Origin: Macrosoma leucophasiata
Taxonomy: Eukaryota > Arthropoda > Insecta > Lepidoptera > Hedylidae
Direction: 5' to 3'
Length of the DNA: 64,000 nt
NCBI GenBank assembly: GCA_036365455.1
Contig: JAWQUS010000009.1
Coordinates: forward strand, 4,866,001-4,930,000
Positions 53,150 through 63,690 of the stretch are shown here, piece after piece. The position numbers and the translations under genes were made by a program. The notes under the pieces were generated by a model. It did not search any database. It saw only the letters and a list, made by a program, of their open reading frames with translations, and was not told the DNA's origin. Each line of letters starts with the position of its first letter. The first letter of the stretch is position 1.

Positions 53150-56100
53150 CTGAAAACAAAACAATGTAGGTAAGGAACTTTGGTATAGAAAAACAACATA
53201 TGTACTTTTCTTTCTTTTGTGAGTGTAAGTGTATTTTAGCAAATTTACATAATATAGTGCAGTGATTTTAGGACTTCTGAGAATATGTAATTGGTGACTA
53301 TCAAGAGAAGAGTTGAAAGAGCCTATCTATGGAGTACATTGCTGTTTCTTAAATAGGGATGATAACTTGTTTTTTTTTTATTGTAATTTCAAAATGTATA
53401 GGAAAAATATATAATTATTGTCTTTGAAACGTCTATTCAAAAGCTAATAATTTTTAAGACATAAGATTCAAAACGTTTCGAGTTGTGAAACAACTCAAAT
53501 TACGTTAGAGGTAATACTTGTGAATTGTATGGTGCAAACAAAACATTTTAAAATAGGCATCTTCGTCAATTCTGTGTTCTTGTAAAAACATTTCTTATTA
53601 AAATTTGTTGGATATCATATAAAGAATGTAAAAATGAAATTATTTTTATTTTAAACATAACTTTTTTTCACGAATTTTCGTCACTTTTAAGTTCTTTTAT
53701 CTCATACGATTCCAACTCGAATTTTCATAATTTTTGTATATTTATATTCTCATTTGCTTTCATACCTTCATGTGATACTTGGATAATACAAAGTAGTGAA
53801 TTTATATTAGTCATCATCCCTATCATGATAATTAACACATTCATAAAAGCAGCAATGTACTACAAAGTGGCTATCAAAATTAAGTCACAATTGGCTAGAG
53901 AAACATGTTGTTAAATTACTTCATGATTAAAGAGAATATCATAAACATAAGCACCAGTAGTTAGTCAGTTCCAAGAAAGATAATATATGTTTTAACATGT
54001 TGTAATAACCTCGTATATGCAGACTAGGGAACGGTATATCAATTCCAATAGGAGAAGTTCAGTTGTCAATTCCATTGCAAATTTGTAGTCATCATAATGT
54101 TTAGACAGCTTGTAGAAGTCAAACTTTTCCACATCACTGAAACATACATTTTCATTTCATCATTTTTTTTTTTTAAATGATTATCAGAACGATGTTAGTC
54201 ACATTTTCATTTATCATCCTTTTATGTTTATTTTTCACTCAGATTTTTTTGTAACAACTTAAGAAAAACTAAATAAGTAAAGCCTTTTTTTTATATAATT
54301 TTAACCAAATGGTAAATACATAAGAGATTTTTGTAAGTCATGCAGAGGGTTAAGACATATTTTTTGCTTGAGTGTCCTCTGTTCAAAGATTTGATGATTG
54401 AGATGGCCCCACAATATCAATGGTCTTAACACCACCACTGTGTGGCAGACCAAATTCAACACGGGCGAAACCGCGGCGGAAATGCTAGTATAATATATAC
54501 TCACATAATTTCAAATATATCCACAGCGAGAAACGTCACTAGGAGTTTCAGTACAAAGAGTAGTAGAAAGTCTACAAACTCCGCCAGGACTCTTTTGTGT
54601 AGTTGAGGTATTATGTACTCATATCCTCCATGTCTTGCAATTACTAGAAATTAGAAATAAAACTATTAAAACAACATTTACATTATTGCATGATAAATTT
54701 AAGTTCTAGCTATAAATCAATAGATCTGCAGGCAATTGTTATAACAAAAGTCTAGGCTATCCCTTTAAGAACACTATTGGACTGAGTGGGCTTGGATTGA
54801 CTACTAGATGCTCACTTCCCTCTAAAATGGTTGAGGAGGGCAATGGCTGTCACAAGCGTCATACTCGTGAACGGGTGCTGTTGGTGGGGACTGGTCTGTT
54901 CTGGTTTGCAGGGGCTACATCACATTTAGTAGATAGCAGTTTATTTGCATCTATGCTATGGACATTCACATTATTTGATTTTTCACGATAATCTGTACTA
55001 GATTTAAGTTCTCATTTAAATGAGCTCTTACTGAGTTTGTTGGGTAGCAGAGTTCTTCTCAGTAGTGACTGCACTTGGATCTCTGCTAAGTGAATAACAT
55101 TGATCTTGACGAATAAGTTTTTCTTTTTCTTCATTTATTATCATTGAAGGAATTGAAAAATTTTAAGATTATTAAGTTTTAACCAAGTAGTTTAAATTCT
55201 AATTTTTAATTTGCTATTACTATATGATTTTGCTTTTACTATATGTAATGGTTATTTGGTCTAGGTAGTATATGATTTATTGACGTTTTGAAAGTATCTG
55301 TAAAGATCTATTCGAAATAAAAATATTTTCTATTCAATTCTATTCTAATTATAATAGTGTAAATAAAATCCATGAAATGGACTCTTGTACAATATAGCTA
55401 ATATGCATACATTCTGTGAAAAACTCTTATGTGAAAACCCAGCTTAATAGTATGTAATAATGTTGTCAGACACGACACTTTACTATTGACTGGATTGAAG
55501 ACTCACGCCGTATGGCGGATAAAGCAGCGCAAGCGAACCAGGGTGACACGCTCTACTGGATGTTCTAATAAAACGCTTTTTCACTGTTCACTATTATTTT
55601 CCTTCTGATTTCTTCCTTAGGTAGTGATCCGAGTATTCCGAGTGCTGTCGACGAACTGTACCGGCCATACAAAAGTGCCCTACTTTTATTCTAAAATCTC
55701 AAGGTCATCGAGCTTAAGAAAACCTCCTGTGATTGGTTGTCGGTTCAAGTAACCAATCACAAGAGGTATTTAAATTTCAAGCAAACAAATTTTACTATCT
55801 ATGATTGGTTGATTCGAACAACCAATCAGCTATTAGATCTATTTGGCCAATTAAAATCTCTATGTATCTCAGATCATTACCGAAAGGAAACAACAGACAT
55901 CAAAAATCTTTATTTTCATATAAAAATGCACAAATTACAGTAATAAAACAAACATAAAACTATTTCAAATGTCAAAAACTATAAAATAAAGTCAAATAAA
56001 CAAACATGCTATGCTAAACTATGAAATTATACACAAGAAACTGTTAAATTAGATAAAACAAAGTAATATTAAACACAAACGAGCTTTAAGTGACACAAAA

Positions 56101-59100
56101 CTATTAATTACACTCTAAATTATCACAACTATTACATAACAAAGTCAAAATCTAAAAATAGAAGTTATACAATACTCTAACGCTATTGGTCACTTAAGCT
56201 CTATCTACGTTCCGATAACGTATACTATTGTGTACTATGCTATTGACGACTACACAACACGATTGTTATTGGTTGTCTACGCGCTGACAACGTACACTAT
56301 TGAGGACTGTATGGCCGATCACTATCAAAACTGTTTTTTAATCACTAACACTGTACATTATTCATGAGCGTCCTGCACATTTCTCCCGCCGTGCTACTCA
56401 GCATCAGGTACCGGTGCAGGCGCGATGTCATATCGCACTGGCAGAATGATGAATCTTCTTACAGGCCGCCGTAGTATCCCCGTCTTCGTCTGTATGTCTG
56501 CGGTGCGCACGATGCCATCAGGTCCCGGGAACGTAGCGATGACCCGGCCACGAAGCCAGGTGTTGCGAGGTGAGTTGGGGTCCGTGACTTGGACCAGGTC
56601 CCCAACTTGGACTGTGGGCCCCTTGTCGTGGGGCTCCCGCCGGTGTTGAAGCCCAGGCAGGTATTCTCGCAGCCACCGGTCCCAGAACAGGTCAGCGAGC
56701 CTCTGAGCGGCGCGCCAGCTGGATCTGGGTTGCAGGTCTCCGTCGTCAAAGGTCCCGGGAGCTGAGACCTGTCCGGAACCTCCCAATAGGAAGTGATTGG
56801 GAGTCAGGGCCTCAGGATCTTCTGCGCTCACTGAGACGTGGGTCAACGGACGGCTGTTGACTGTATATTCTGCTTCTATTAGTAGTGTGTGCAGAACTTC
56901 TTCTGTAGGGTGCTTTTCATGGAGCGTCGCTGTCATCGCTGTCTTCACTGATCGCACCATTCGTTCCCAGGCACCGCCCATGAAGGGTGCACCGGGTGGT
57001 ATGAAGCGCCATGAGATCTTCCGTTTCGCTGCCTCTTCCATCGTAGATCTGTCTATTGCCTCTCGTAGCTCCTTGTCAGCGGCCTTCAAGTTGGTCCCGT
57101 TGTCGGACCAAATCTCCGTCGGGCAGCCTCGGCGTGCTACCATTCTGCGTAGGGCCATGATAGCGGAGCTTGCGCTGAGAGAGCCCGCTATTTCAAGATG
57201 TATGGCGCGTGTTGTGAGGCAGGTGAAGATCGCCACGTATCTCTTCTGATGGGATCTGCCAGTCGAAACTGAAAGCGGACCGAAGTAGTCGACCCCTGTG
57301 TAGGTGAAGGGTCGCCGGTGATGGGCGAGACGACACGATGGTAGGTCCCCTGTTCTCGGATACGGTGGCATCTGTGTCTTCATTCTGCAGTGAAGGCAGC
57401 GTCGTACGATCGTACGAGTAATCGGTCGTACACGTAAAATCCAATACTGTTGACGACACTCGTTTACTGTAGCTTCGACGCCCGCATGGTGAAGCTTACG
57501 ATGAATGTTTTCTATCCATAGCTTTACTGTGTGATAATTGCCATCTAAAATCATCGGACTTCTATCAATTCCTGGAGCTTTCTCTATAGCTTCTATGCGG
57601 CTGCGTAAACGTAGAGCCCCTTCGGTGTATTCTGTGCTGAGCTGTTGAAGACGACTATCTTTGTTTACTATTTTCTGTTTTCTGATGTCTTCTATTTCTT
57701 GGCCGAAGGTTTCTTCCTGTGTAGCACGCATCAGAAGAGCTTCTGCCCGAATGAGGAGTTCGGCAGATACGTGGATGAACTTCTTTTCTGTTTCAGTCTT
57801 CTTTTGTATGTGTTTTTTGACTGTTTTGTTCATCTTCTTTCTCCAGTCTGGATCTTGCTGTTTGTTTTTTACAGTTCTGCTGTAGTTAACTGTGTCTGTT
57901 GATGGCTTGCAGAGCTGAATGAAGAGGAGAACCCGTGCTGTGGCGTAGCGCAACCTCTCCCAGTTAGAGAAGCGAGAGGGCACTGGTAGAGCTTCTGACA
58001 GTCTCGGTTGGTTTCTGTCTGTTATAAGATGGACTGCCTCTTCGCCTGTAGGTTCTGACGGCGCTGGAGCTGAAGTGTCCGCTGGCCACGTGTCCTCCGG
58101 TTCCAGGAGGAATTCTGGACCCGTGTACCATCTGTGGTGCTTGTTAAATGATGGTGGCACCTTTCTGGTGGCATCGTCAGCTACATTCTGTTTACTCGGG
58201 ATCCATCTCCACTCGTTAACTGTTGATGTTTCTTCTATGGCGGCGAGTCTATGTGCTACATAAGGTTTGTAGGCACGAGGTCCTGTCTTGATCCAGGAAA
58301 GCACTGTTCTACTATCTGTCCAAAATGTTTTCGAGTCTGGTTTTCTTTCGTGTTCTCGTATTACTGTTTCGGCAAGACGGACTCCTAGTACTGCGGCCTG
58401 CAGTTCTAATCGTGGTATCGAGGTAAGCTTCAGAGGTGCAACTTTCGCCTTAGCTATGACGAGTGACACGTTGACTTCGCCGTTCGGTGCTATTGTTCGC
58501 CAAAACAAGGTTGCTGCGTAGGCCGACTCACTGGCGTCTGTAAAGATGTGTAGCTGTAGCGTCGTAGCATCTGAGTAACCTACGTAGCACCTCGGTATTG
58601 TGACGTCGGCGAGGCTTTTCAGATGTGTCAGCCAGTCTCTCCACTCTGTCGCGAGGTCTTCATCGATCTCGTCGTCCCACGATGTACCACGTCGCCACAC
58701 TTCTTGAAGCATCTGCTTGGCTATGATGGTGACTGGTGATGCGAAGCCCAGTGGGTCGAAGAGGGACATGACGATTCGTAGAGCTTGCCTCTTTGTCGGC
58801 GTCTGACCTTCGATGAGTGCCGATGGTATTCTAGCCATGTTCAAGTTGAAGGTGAACTCATCTGTCTTCGGTTTCCATACGAGACCCAGTACTCGTTCTA
58901 TTTTATCTTCTGTGCTATGAAACTCTATGCTGTCTGTTGATTCTATTTCTCCAATGGCTTCAAGCAGGTAAGTAGAATTAGATTTCCACTGTTTGAGTTC
59001 GTAGTTCGCTTTCTTCTGTATGTTACGAACTTCTGTGGTGATGCGAACTGCGTCCTCGATGTTCTTGAAGCTGTCTAAGTAATCATCAACGTAGTGTTTC

Positions 59101-62100
59101 TCTATTATGGCCTTCACGGCTTCAGGATGCGTTTCTCTATGTTTTTCTGCGTTGATGTTCTTGACATAGATAGCTGTAGCCGGAGAACTCGATGCGCCGA
59201 AAATAAGTGAAGTCATTCTGTATTCTTCTGGTGGACGGTCATCTCTTCGATCTCCTCTCCAAAGGTAACGAAGAGCGTCTCTGTCTTCTGTTCTTAACTT
59301 CACTTGCATGAACATTTCTCCGATGTCAGCTGTGACGGCGATGCAGTGCTGTCTGAACCTCATGACGACCCCAGGCAAGGACTGGAGAAGGTCAGGTCCC
59401 TTGAGGAGCAGGTCGTTGAGGGAGACTCCTTTTGTTTTAGCCGCTGCGTCATGGACAACTCTCAGCTTGCCTGGTTTCATCGGGTTCACCACGCCGAAAT
59501 GTGGCAAGTACCAGGTTCTATTTTCTGTTTTCTGTTCAGGTGCGCGCTCCGCGTAACCTTTGGAGATGAGAGCTTCCATCTGTTCTGTATACTTCTTTTT
59601 CAGGCCATCGTCGCGATCAAGCTTCTTTTCTATACTGTAGAGCCTCTTCAGTGAGTTCTGTTTGTTATCAGGCAGAGTTGCTTCTTCTGTTTTCCATAGA
59701 AGTGAAGTTTCATATTTTCCATCTTCTCTCTGTGCTGTGTTACGCTGTAGAATACGAAGAGCCTTTTCTTCTGGGTCTGACTTAGGCTTCTTCGGAGTGA
59801 TGCCCAAGGAGTCCATGGCGAAGTACTGTTTCATCATATCATCCAGATTTTCATCGGTCGGTTCTTCAGTCAGGTGGTGAACGAAGTCTACGCTGTTCGA
59901 CGCGTTACTGTGGCTGCCATGCAAGACCCAGCCCAGTGGCGTGAGTGATGCCACTGGTTGGTTCTTAGTGCCTTTTTTCACCTTCGTAGACAACAGTAGG
60001 TGGCAGTTGTCTTGACCGATGAGTATTCCAGGTTTTGCTTCACTGTAGGTGATGAAATTAGTGATGCCACGCAGGTGTCGACACTCCTTGATGCGGCGCC
60101 TTGACACTTCTTGTGCTGTGACATGCAGGTTCTTCACTGTTCTGGCTTGTATGGACTCTTTTCTATTATTGACACCTCTCAGTGTGATGCTAACTCTCCT
60201 TGATGCAGATTCTCCTGTCTTAAGTGAGTTGATCGCTTCTATGCGGAGTGGTTCGACGGGTCCTGTTGCTCCTATTTTGTCGGCGATGTTATTATCTATC
60301 AATGTAACTGTTGACCCGTCGTCCAATAAGGCGTAAGTATCTATTTCGCCATCAGGGCCTGACGCTGTTACTGGAATGATCTTCAAGTATGACTGTCTTC
60401 CTGCTGACACCCATGCTGAGTTGATGGCTTCTGTTTTTTCTGTGTGATCATCTTCTGGCTTGCTGGCACTCCTTCTGAAGTGTAGCATTCTATTGTGATA
60501 GTACTTGCAACCGTCGATACCGCAAACACGCTGTTGACAAAAGTGCGTTTTCGATCGGTAGCGAAGACACTTGAAACACAGTCGATGATTCTTGGCTGTA
60601 TCCCATCTCTCATTACTATTCTGTTTCTTGAAGATATCGCAGTTGATGACGGCATGTCCAGTTTCTTCACATACTGGGCACTTTACTATAGGTTTCTCTG
60701 TTACTGTGTTAACTCGATGATTTCGTCTATTTAGATGACTCGATTGTTGACTTGACTGTTGATACTGCGTTGTAACTATTTCTGGCTGCGCGTATGGACC
60801 GCAGATCTCAGCTTCTCTCTTGAGGAACCGTTGAAGCTTGATAAGTTCAGGAGTTTCTCTTGGTAGTAACGCTGCGAACTCGTAGAACTTGAAGCGTAGA
60901 GTTGAAGCCATTTTCTCGACTATTGATCTGCCGACCTCTGGATTGTACAGGTAGTAGATGCAGTTGAGAGCTTGCAGAGTGGCAACGACATTAGAAATCT
61001 TCGTTGAATATATGCAGATGTCCCTTGGCGATTCCGTCAGACGGGGTAGGGCACGAAGAGTTTCTATCTCAGCTGCTGCTATGGCATCTGGTCTGCCGAA
61101 CCTGGCTTCCAAAGTTTCCATGATAATAGATGGATCGGAGTTCGTTATCAGTTGTGCTTCCACAGCTTCTCTCGCTTTTCCTTTCAGGTTTCTCCTGAGT
61201 CTGTTTAAGTTCTCCAGCTTCGTATGTAGGTTCTCAGTCTCTTGATACGCAGCACGGAAGTACAGCCAGTCTTGATATGCACCATTGAATATCGGTAGTT
61301 CGATCGCCCTTGGTTTGTTGGCTGTTTTCGCAAATTGAGAGATCGCGTCTGCCAGTAGTACAAGCTCTGATGAAGGCTGCGGACCGGCAGGCGGCTGTTG
61401 GTGCGGAGTGAATGATGGCGCAGCTCTATAATAATTCTGTTGCTGTTGCTGTCCATACTGCTGTTGTTCCGCTTCTATAGGCGATCTTCTAATTTCTTCA
61501 GCCTCTATTCTTCGAATGGGTTCGATGGCGAACATCGTAGGCGCTTGTGGCTGGTTCTGCAGCCAGGCATCGATTCTATCATGCTGTTCTATCTGTGTAA
61601 ACACGGAGCCGTCGTCCTCGTTGTCGGACTCCGCTTCTATCACGGCGATCTGCGCTTGTGCTAGCTCGACTTGAACACGCGCAAGATTTTCTTTGGCCTT
61701 GGCCAACTTTGATGATTTCGTAGATCTTCTAGATCTTGGCTTGTTGAGGTTCTTCATTGCCTCCTGTTCTATTTGTGGCGTGACGCCCTGTTTCTTCATT
61801 TGTGAAGACGCTGTCTGTTCGGCGGCGGCGCTCCGGATGACGGCGCTCGCGACGACGGTACTCGCGGTGGCGGCACTAGCGACGGTTTTCGGGTTGACGA
61901 CACTCGCGGCGGTACCTTTACTATACGGATTGACAGCACTCGGATTGCCTGCTCGCGGCTCGACAGCACTCGGGCCGGGAGCGGGACTCGGATTGACAGC
62001 TCGCCTTTCGACAGCACTCGGATCGGGCGCGGTACTCGGATCTGACGGGTTGTTCGATTTCTTGCGTTCCGTTTCTGTTGTCTTCGACGTGGACGCGGAT

Positions 62101-63690
62101 GCGGACGTGGCTGTGGTCGTAGTCGCCTCTGTTGATGTGTTGTTCGCAGAACTGGTAGTTTCGGTAGTACCAGACTGCGTCGATTCTTCTGTAGTTGGCG
62201 ACGATTCCGCTGTAGATGGCTGTGTACGTCCTCTTCCTGTAGAACGCGTGATTGGCATCTTGACTGCGTATACGGCGTAATTTCTTCTTATCCGGCTCGA
62301 ACTGGACCAAAAAATGTCAGACACGACACTTTACTATTGACTGGATTGAAGACTCACGCCGTATGGCGGATAAAGCAGCGCAAGCGAACCAGGGTGACAC
62401 GCTCTACTGGATGTTCTAATAAAACGCTTTTTCACTGTTCACTATTATTTTCCTTCTGATTTCTTCCTTAGGTAGTGATCCGAGTATTCCGAGTGCTGTC
62501 GACGAACTGTACCGGCCATACAAAAGTGCCCTACTTTTATTCTAAAATCTCAAGGTCATCGAGCTTAAGAAAACCTCCTGTGATTGGTTGTCGGTTCAAG
62601 TAACCAATCACAAGAGGTATTTAAATTTCAAGCAAACAAATTTTACTATCTATGATTGGTTGATTCGAACAACCAATCAGCTATTAGATCTATTTGGCCA
62701 ATTAAAATCTCTATGTATCTCAGATCATTACCGAAAGGAAACAACAGACATCAAAAATCTTTATTTTCATATAAAAATGCACAAATTACAGTAATAAAAC
62801 AAACATAAAACTATTTCAAATGTCAAAAACTATAAAATAAAGTCAAATAAACAAACATGCTATGCTAAACTATGAAATTATACACAAGAAACTGTTAAAT
62901 TAGATAAAACAAAGTAATATTAAACACAAACGAGCTTTAAGTGACACAAAACTATTAATTACACTCTAAATTATCACAACTATTACATAACAAAGTCAAA
63001 ATCTAAAAATAGAAGTTATACAATACTCTAACGCTATTGGTCACTTAAGCTCTATCTACGTTCCGATAACGTATACTATTGTGTACTATGCTATTGACGA
63101 CTACACAACACGATTGTTATTGGTTGTCTACGCGCTGACAACGTACACTATTGAGGACTGTATGGCCGATCACTATCAAAACTGTTTTTTAATCACTAAC
63201 ACTGTACATTATTCATGAGCGTCCTGCACAAATGTATAGCAATGAACTATTTAGGTATATTTTAAACATGAGACATTGATTGACATTGCAATAGCACAAA
63301 TTTTAAGGAATAAACAAGGAATTTTGTTCAGTAAGTAAGCATACCTTCGGTCGGTGTATACCCATCATTCGCTAGCTGATTATCGACCGGTGGTCGTGGT
63401 GGCATCGGCAGTTGAAACGGAAACTGCTGCCCTTGCAACTGATAGTTGTTGTTGAGAAGCGGGACGTTCGTGGGGTTGTTCTGGAGTCCTTGGAACGTCA
63501 TCATGTAGTACGGAAAGCATGTTAGGTTCTGGTACACCTGAGCTTGCTGAATCCATAGGCGGAGCGCCTGAAAATAAGCTTCGCGTTCAGATGTCGGCAT
63601 CGACATGACAATGTCGTTTTGTCCCCCAGCTCGTAGCTCTATCTCCCCCGACGGACCACCGTTTACTTTAGTTCTATCTGATTCCGACAT
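52826..63690 (-). CDS. FAM8A1: FAM8A1-like RDD-domain membrane protein
   Basis: Four exons, 63690-63345, 54643-54505, 54136-54010 and 53149-52826, join in phase to 311 residues. Exon 1 gives a hydrophilic N-terminus with SEREAYFQALRLWIQQ, like the FAM8A1 N-terminal helix. Then GYEYIIPQLHKRVLAEFVDF and a hydrophobic helix begin the RDD domain; LIYRSLVCIYE and GGATPGKALLGIRVV form its centre; the last helices end in RHNRTGYDLLSGVIVVEEN. FAM8A1 is an ER membrane cofactor of the Hrd1 ubiquitin-ligase complex in ER-associated degradation (known from vertebrates). It is shorter than the human protein (about 410) because of a reduced N-terminus. Intron 1 is 8.7 kb because a complete BEL/Pao retrotransposon lies in it. 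Confidence 0.9.
54010..54136 (-). CDS. FAM8A1: FAM8A1 exon 3
   Basis: 127 bp, acceptor GTTTCAG. Encodes DVEKFDFYKLSKHYDDYKFA through LIYRSLVCIYE. The donor is GTTATT, a poor match to consensus, but the frame joins exactly to exon 4. Confidence 0.85.
54505..54643 (-). CDS. FAM8A1: FAM8A1 exon 2
   Basis: 139 bp, acceptor TTTCTAG, donor GTGAGT. Encodes IARHGGYEYIIPQLHKRVLA and the first transmembrane helix of the RDD domain. Confidence 0.88.
54796..55350 (+). repeat. non-LTR element 3' end (family D)
   Basis: Second copy, in FAM8A1 intron 1 beside the BEL/Pao insertion, antisense to the gene. Ends TCTATTCAATTCTATTCTA. Confidence 0.65.
55464..56379 (-). repeat. 3' LTR of the BEL/Pao element
   Basis: Same length as the 5' LTR and no difference seen by eye. 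Short 68-codon open frames in both LTRs (+ strand) are identical copies and not genes. Confidence 0.93.
56394..62258 (-). CDS. BEL/Pao Gag-Pol polyprotein
   Basis: 1954 codons from the first ATG (MPITRSTGRG) at 62258; the open frame runs upstream without ATG into the LTR. Order: Ser/Thr/Ala-rich N-terminus; short coiled coil (KLAKAKENLARVQVELAQAQ) near residue 190; DUF1759-type Gag (FNGAYQDWLYFRAAYQ) near 330; zinc knuckle CPVCEETGHAVINC near 530; aspartic protease ALLDDGSTVTLID near 650; reverse transcriptase with YVDDYLDS near 1075; RNase H; integrase zinc-binding HH-CC segment (LHHAGVEA...CLHCRM) near 1570; integrase core with VDYFGP, SDNGTN and GGAWERMVRS; and a C-terminal DUF5641-like domain. 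This order and YVDD are typical of BEL/Pao. No internal stops or frameshifts are seen, so it may be able to function. I do not assign a clade. Confidence 0.95.
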   Translation of the reverse strand: MPITRSTGRGRTQPSTAESSPTTEESTQSGTTETTSSANNTSTEATTTTATSASASTSKTTETERKKSNNPSDPSTAPDPSAVERRAVNPSPAPGPSAVEPRAGNPSAVNPYSKGTAASVVNPKTVASAATASTVVASAVIRSAAAEQTASSQMKKQGVTPQIEQEAMKNLNKPRSRRSTKSSKLAKAKENLARVQVELAQAQIAVIEAESDNEDDGSVFTQIEQHDRIDAWLQNQPQAPTMFAIEPIRRIEAEEIRRSPIEAEQQQYGQQQQQNYYRAAPSFTPHQQPPAGPQPSSELVLLADAISQFAKTANKPRAIELPIFNGAYQDWLYFRAAYQETENLHTKLENLNRLRRNLKGKAREAVEAQLITNSDPSIIMETLEARFGRPDAIAAAEIETLRALPRLTESPRDICIYSTKISNVVATLQALNCIYYLYNPEVGRSIVEKMASTLRFKFYEFAALLPRETPELIKLQRFLKREAEICGPYAQPEIVTTQYQQSSQQSSHLNRRNHRVNTVTEKPIVKCPVCEETGHAVINCDIFKKQNSNERWDTAKNHRLCFKCLRYRSKTHFCQQRVCGIDGCKYYHNRMLHFRRSASKPEDDHTEKTEAINSAWVSAGRQSYLKIIPVTASGPDGEIDTYALLDDGSTVTLIDNNIADKIGATGPVEPLRIEAINSLKTGESASRRVSITLRGVNNRKESIQARTVKNLHVTAQEVSRRRIKECRHLRGITNFITYSEAKPGILIGQDNCHLLLSTKVKKGTKNQPVASLTPLGWVLHGSHSNASNSVDFVHHLTEEPTDENLDDMMKQYFAMDSLGITPKKPKSDPEEKALRILQRNTAQREDGKYETSLLWKTEEATLPDNKQNSLKRLYSIEKKLDRDDGLKKKYTEQMEALISKGYAERAPEQKTENRTWYLPHFGVVNPMKPGKLRVVHDAAAKTKGVSLNDLLLKGPDLLQSLPGVVMRFRQHCIAVTADIGEMFMQVKLRTEDRDALRYLWRGDRRDDRPPEEYRMTSLIFGASSSPATAIYVKNINAEKHRETHPEAVKAIIEKHYVDDYLDSFKNIEDAVRITTEVRNIQKKANYELKQWKSNSTYLLEAIGEIESTDSIEFHSTEDKIERVLGLVWKPKTDEFTFNLNMARIPSALIEGQTPTKRQALRIVMSLFDPLGFASPVTIIAKQMLQEVWRRGTSWDDEIDEDLATEWRDWLTHLKSLADVTIPRCYVGYSDATTLQLHIFTDASESAYAATLFWRTIAPNGEVNVSLVIAKAKVAPLKLTSIPRLELQAAVLGVRLAETVIREHERKPDSKTFWTDSRTVLSWIKTGPRAYKPYVAHRLAAIEETSTVNEWRWIPSKQNVADDATRKVPPSFNKHHRWYTGPEFLLEPEDTWPADTSAPAPSEPTGEEAVHLITDRNQPRLSEALPVPSRFSNWERLRYATARVLLFIQLCKPSTDTVNYSRTVKNKQQDPDWRKKMNKTVKKHIQKKTETEKKFIHVSAELLIRAEALLMRATQEETFGQEIEDIRKQKIVNKDSRLQQLSTEYTEGALRLRSRIEAIEKAPGIDRSPMILDGNYHTVKLWIENIHRKLHHAGVEATVNECRQQYWILRVRPITRTIVRRCLHCRMKTQMPPYPRTGDLPSCRLAHHRRPFTYTGVDYFGPLSVSTGRSHQKRYVAIFTCLTTRAIHLEIAGSLSASSAIMALRRMVARRGCPTEIWSDNGTNLKAADKELREAIDRSTMEEAAKRKISWRFIPPGAPFMGGAWERMVRSVKTAMTATLHEKHPTEEVLHTLLIEAEYTVNSRPLTHVSVSAEDPEALTPNHFLLGGSGQVSAPGTFDDGDLQPRSSWRAAQRLADLFWDRWLREYLPGLQHRREPHDKGPTVQVGDLVQVTDPNSPRNTWLRGRVIATFPGPDGIVRTADIQTKTGILRRPVRRFIILPVRYDIAPAPVPDAE
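62315..63230 (-). repeat. 5' LTR of the BEL/Pao element
   Basis: 916 bp, first in the element's orientation. Contains an AATAAAG hexamer, two CCAAT palindromes and a TATA-like AATAAAAG. Just inside it, after a T run, lies a TGGTCCAGTTCG string (62301-62312 region) that may be the primer-binding site; the tRNA was not identified. Confidence 0.93.
63345..63690 (-). CDS. FAM8A1: FAM8A1 exon 1
   Basis: Starts MSESDRTKVNGG at 63690 and ends YTPTE|G before donor GTATGC. The 346-bp exon leaves one base, completed by TA of exon 2. It is rich in Gln, Pro and Asn in its second half. Confidence 0.87.

Larger units (their letters stand above)
55464..63230 (-). mobile_element. full-length BEL/Pao LTR retrotransposon
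   Basis: 7.77 kb, bounded by two 916-bp LTRs (TG...CA) and the 5-bp target duplication AATGT (55459-55463 and 63231-63235). One uninterrupted reading frame fills the interior. The purine tract GGCGGGAGAAA sits directly beside the 3' LTR (56380-56390). The LTRs look identical throughout by eye, which points to recent insertion. It lies in FAM8A1 intron 1 in gene-sense orientation. No envelope-like frame is present. Confidence 0.95.

Noticed and set aside
55737..55943. 68-codon frame in each LTR
   Set aside because: Identical in both LTRs, no domain, on the opposite strand to the element.
61693..62280. 195-codon frame opposite the BEL/Pao N-terminus
   Set aside because: Antisense shadow of the Ser/Thr/Ala-rich part of Gag-Pol.
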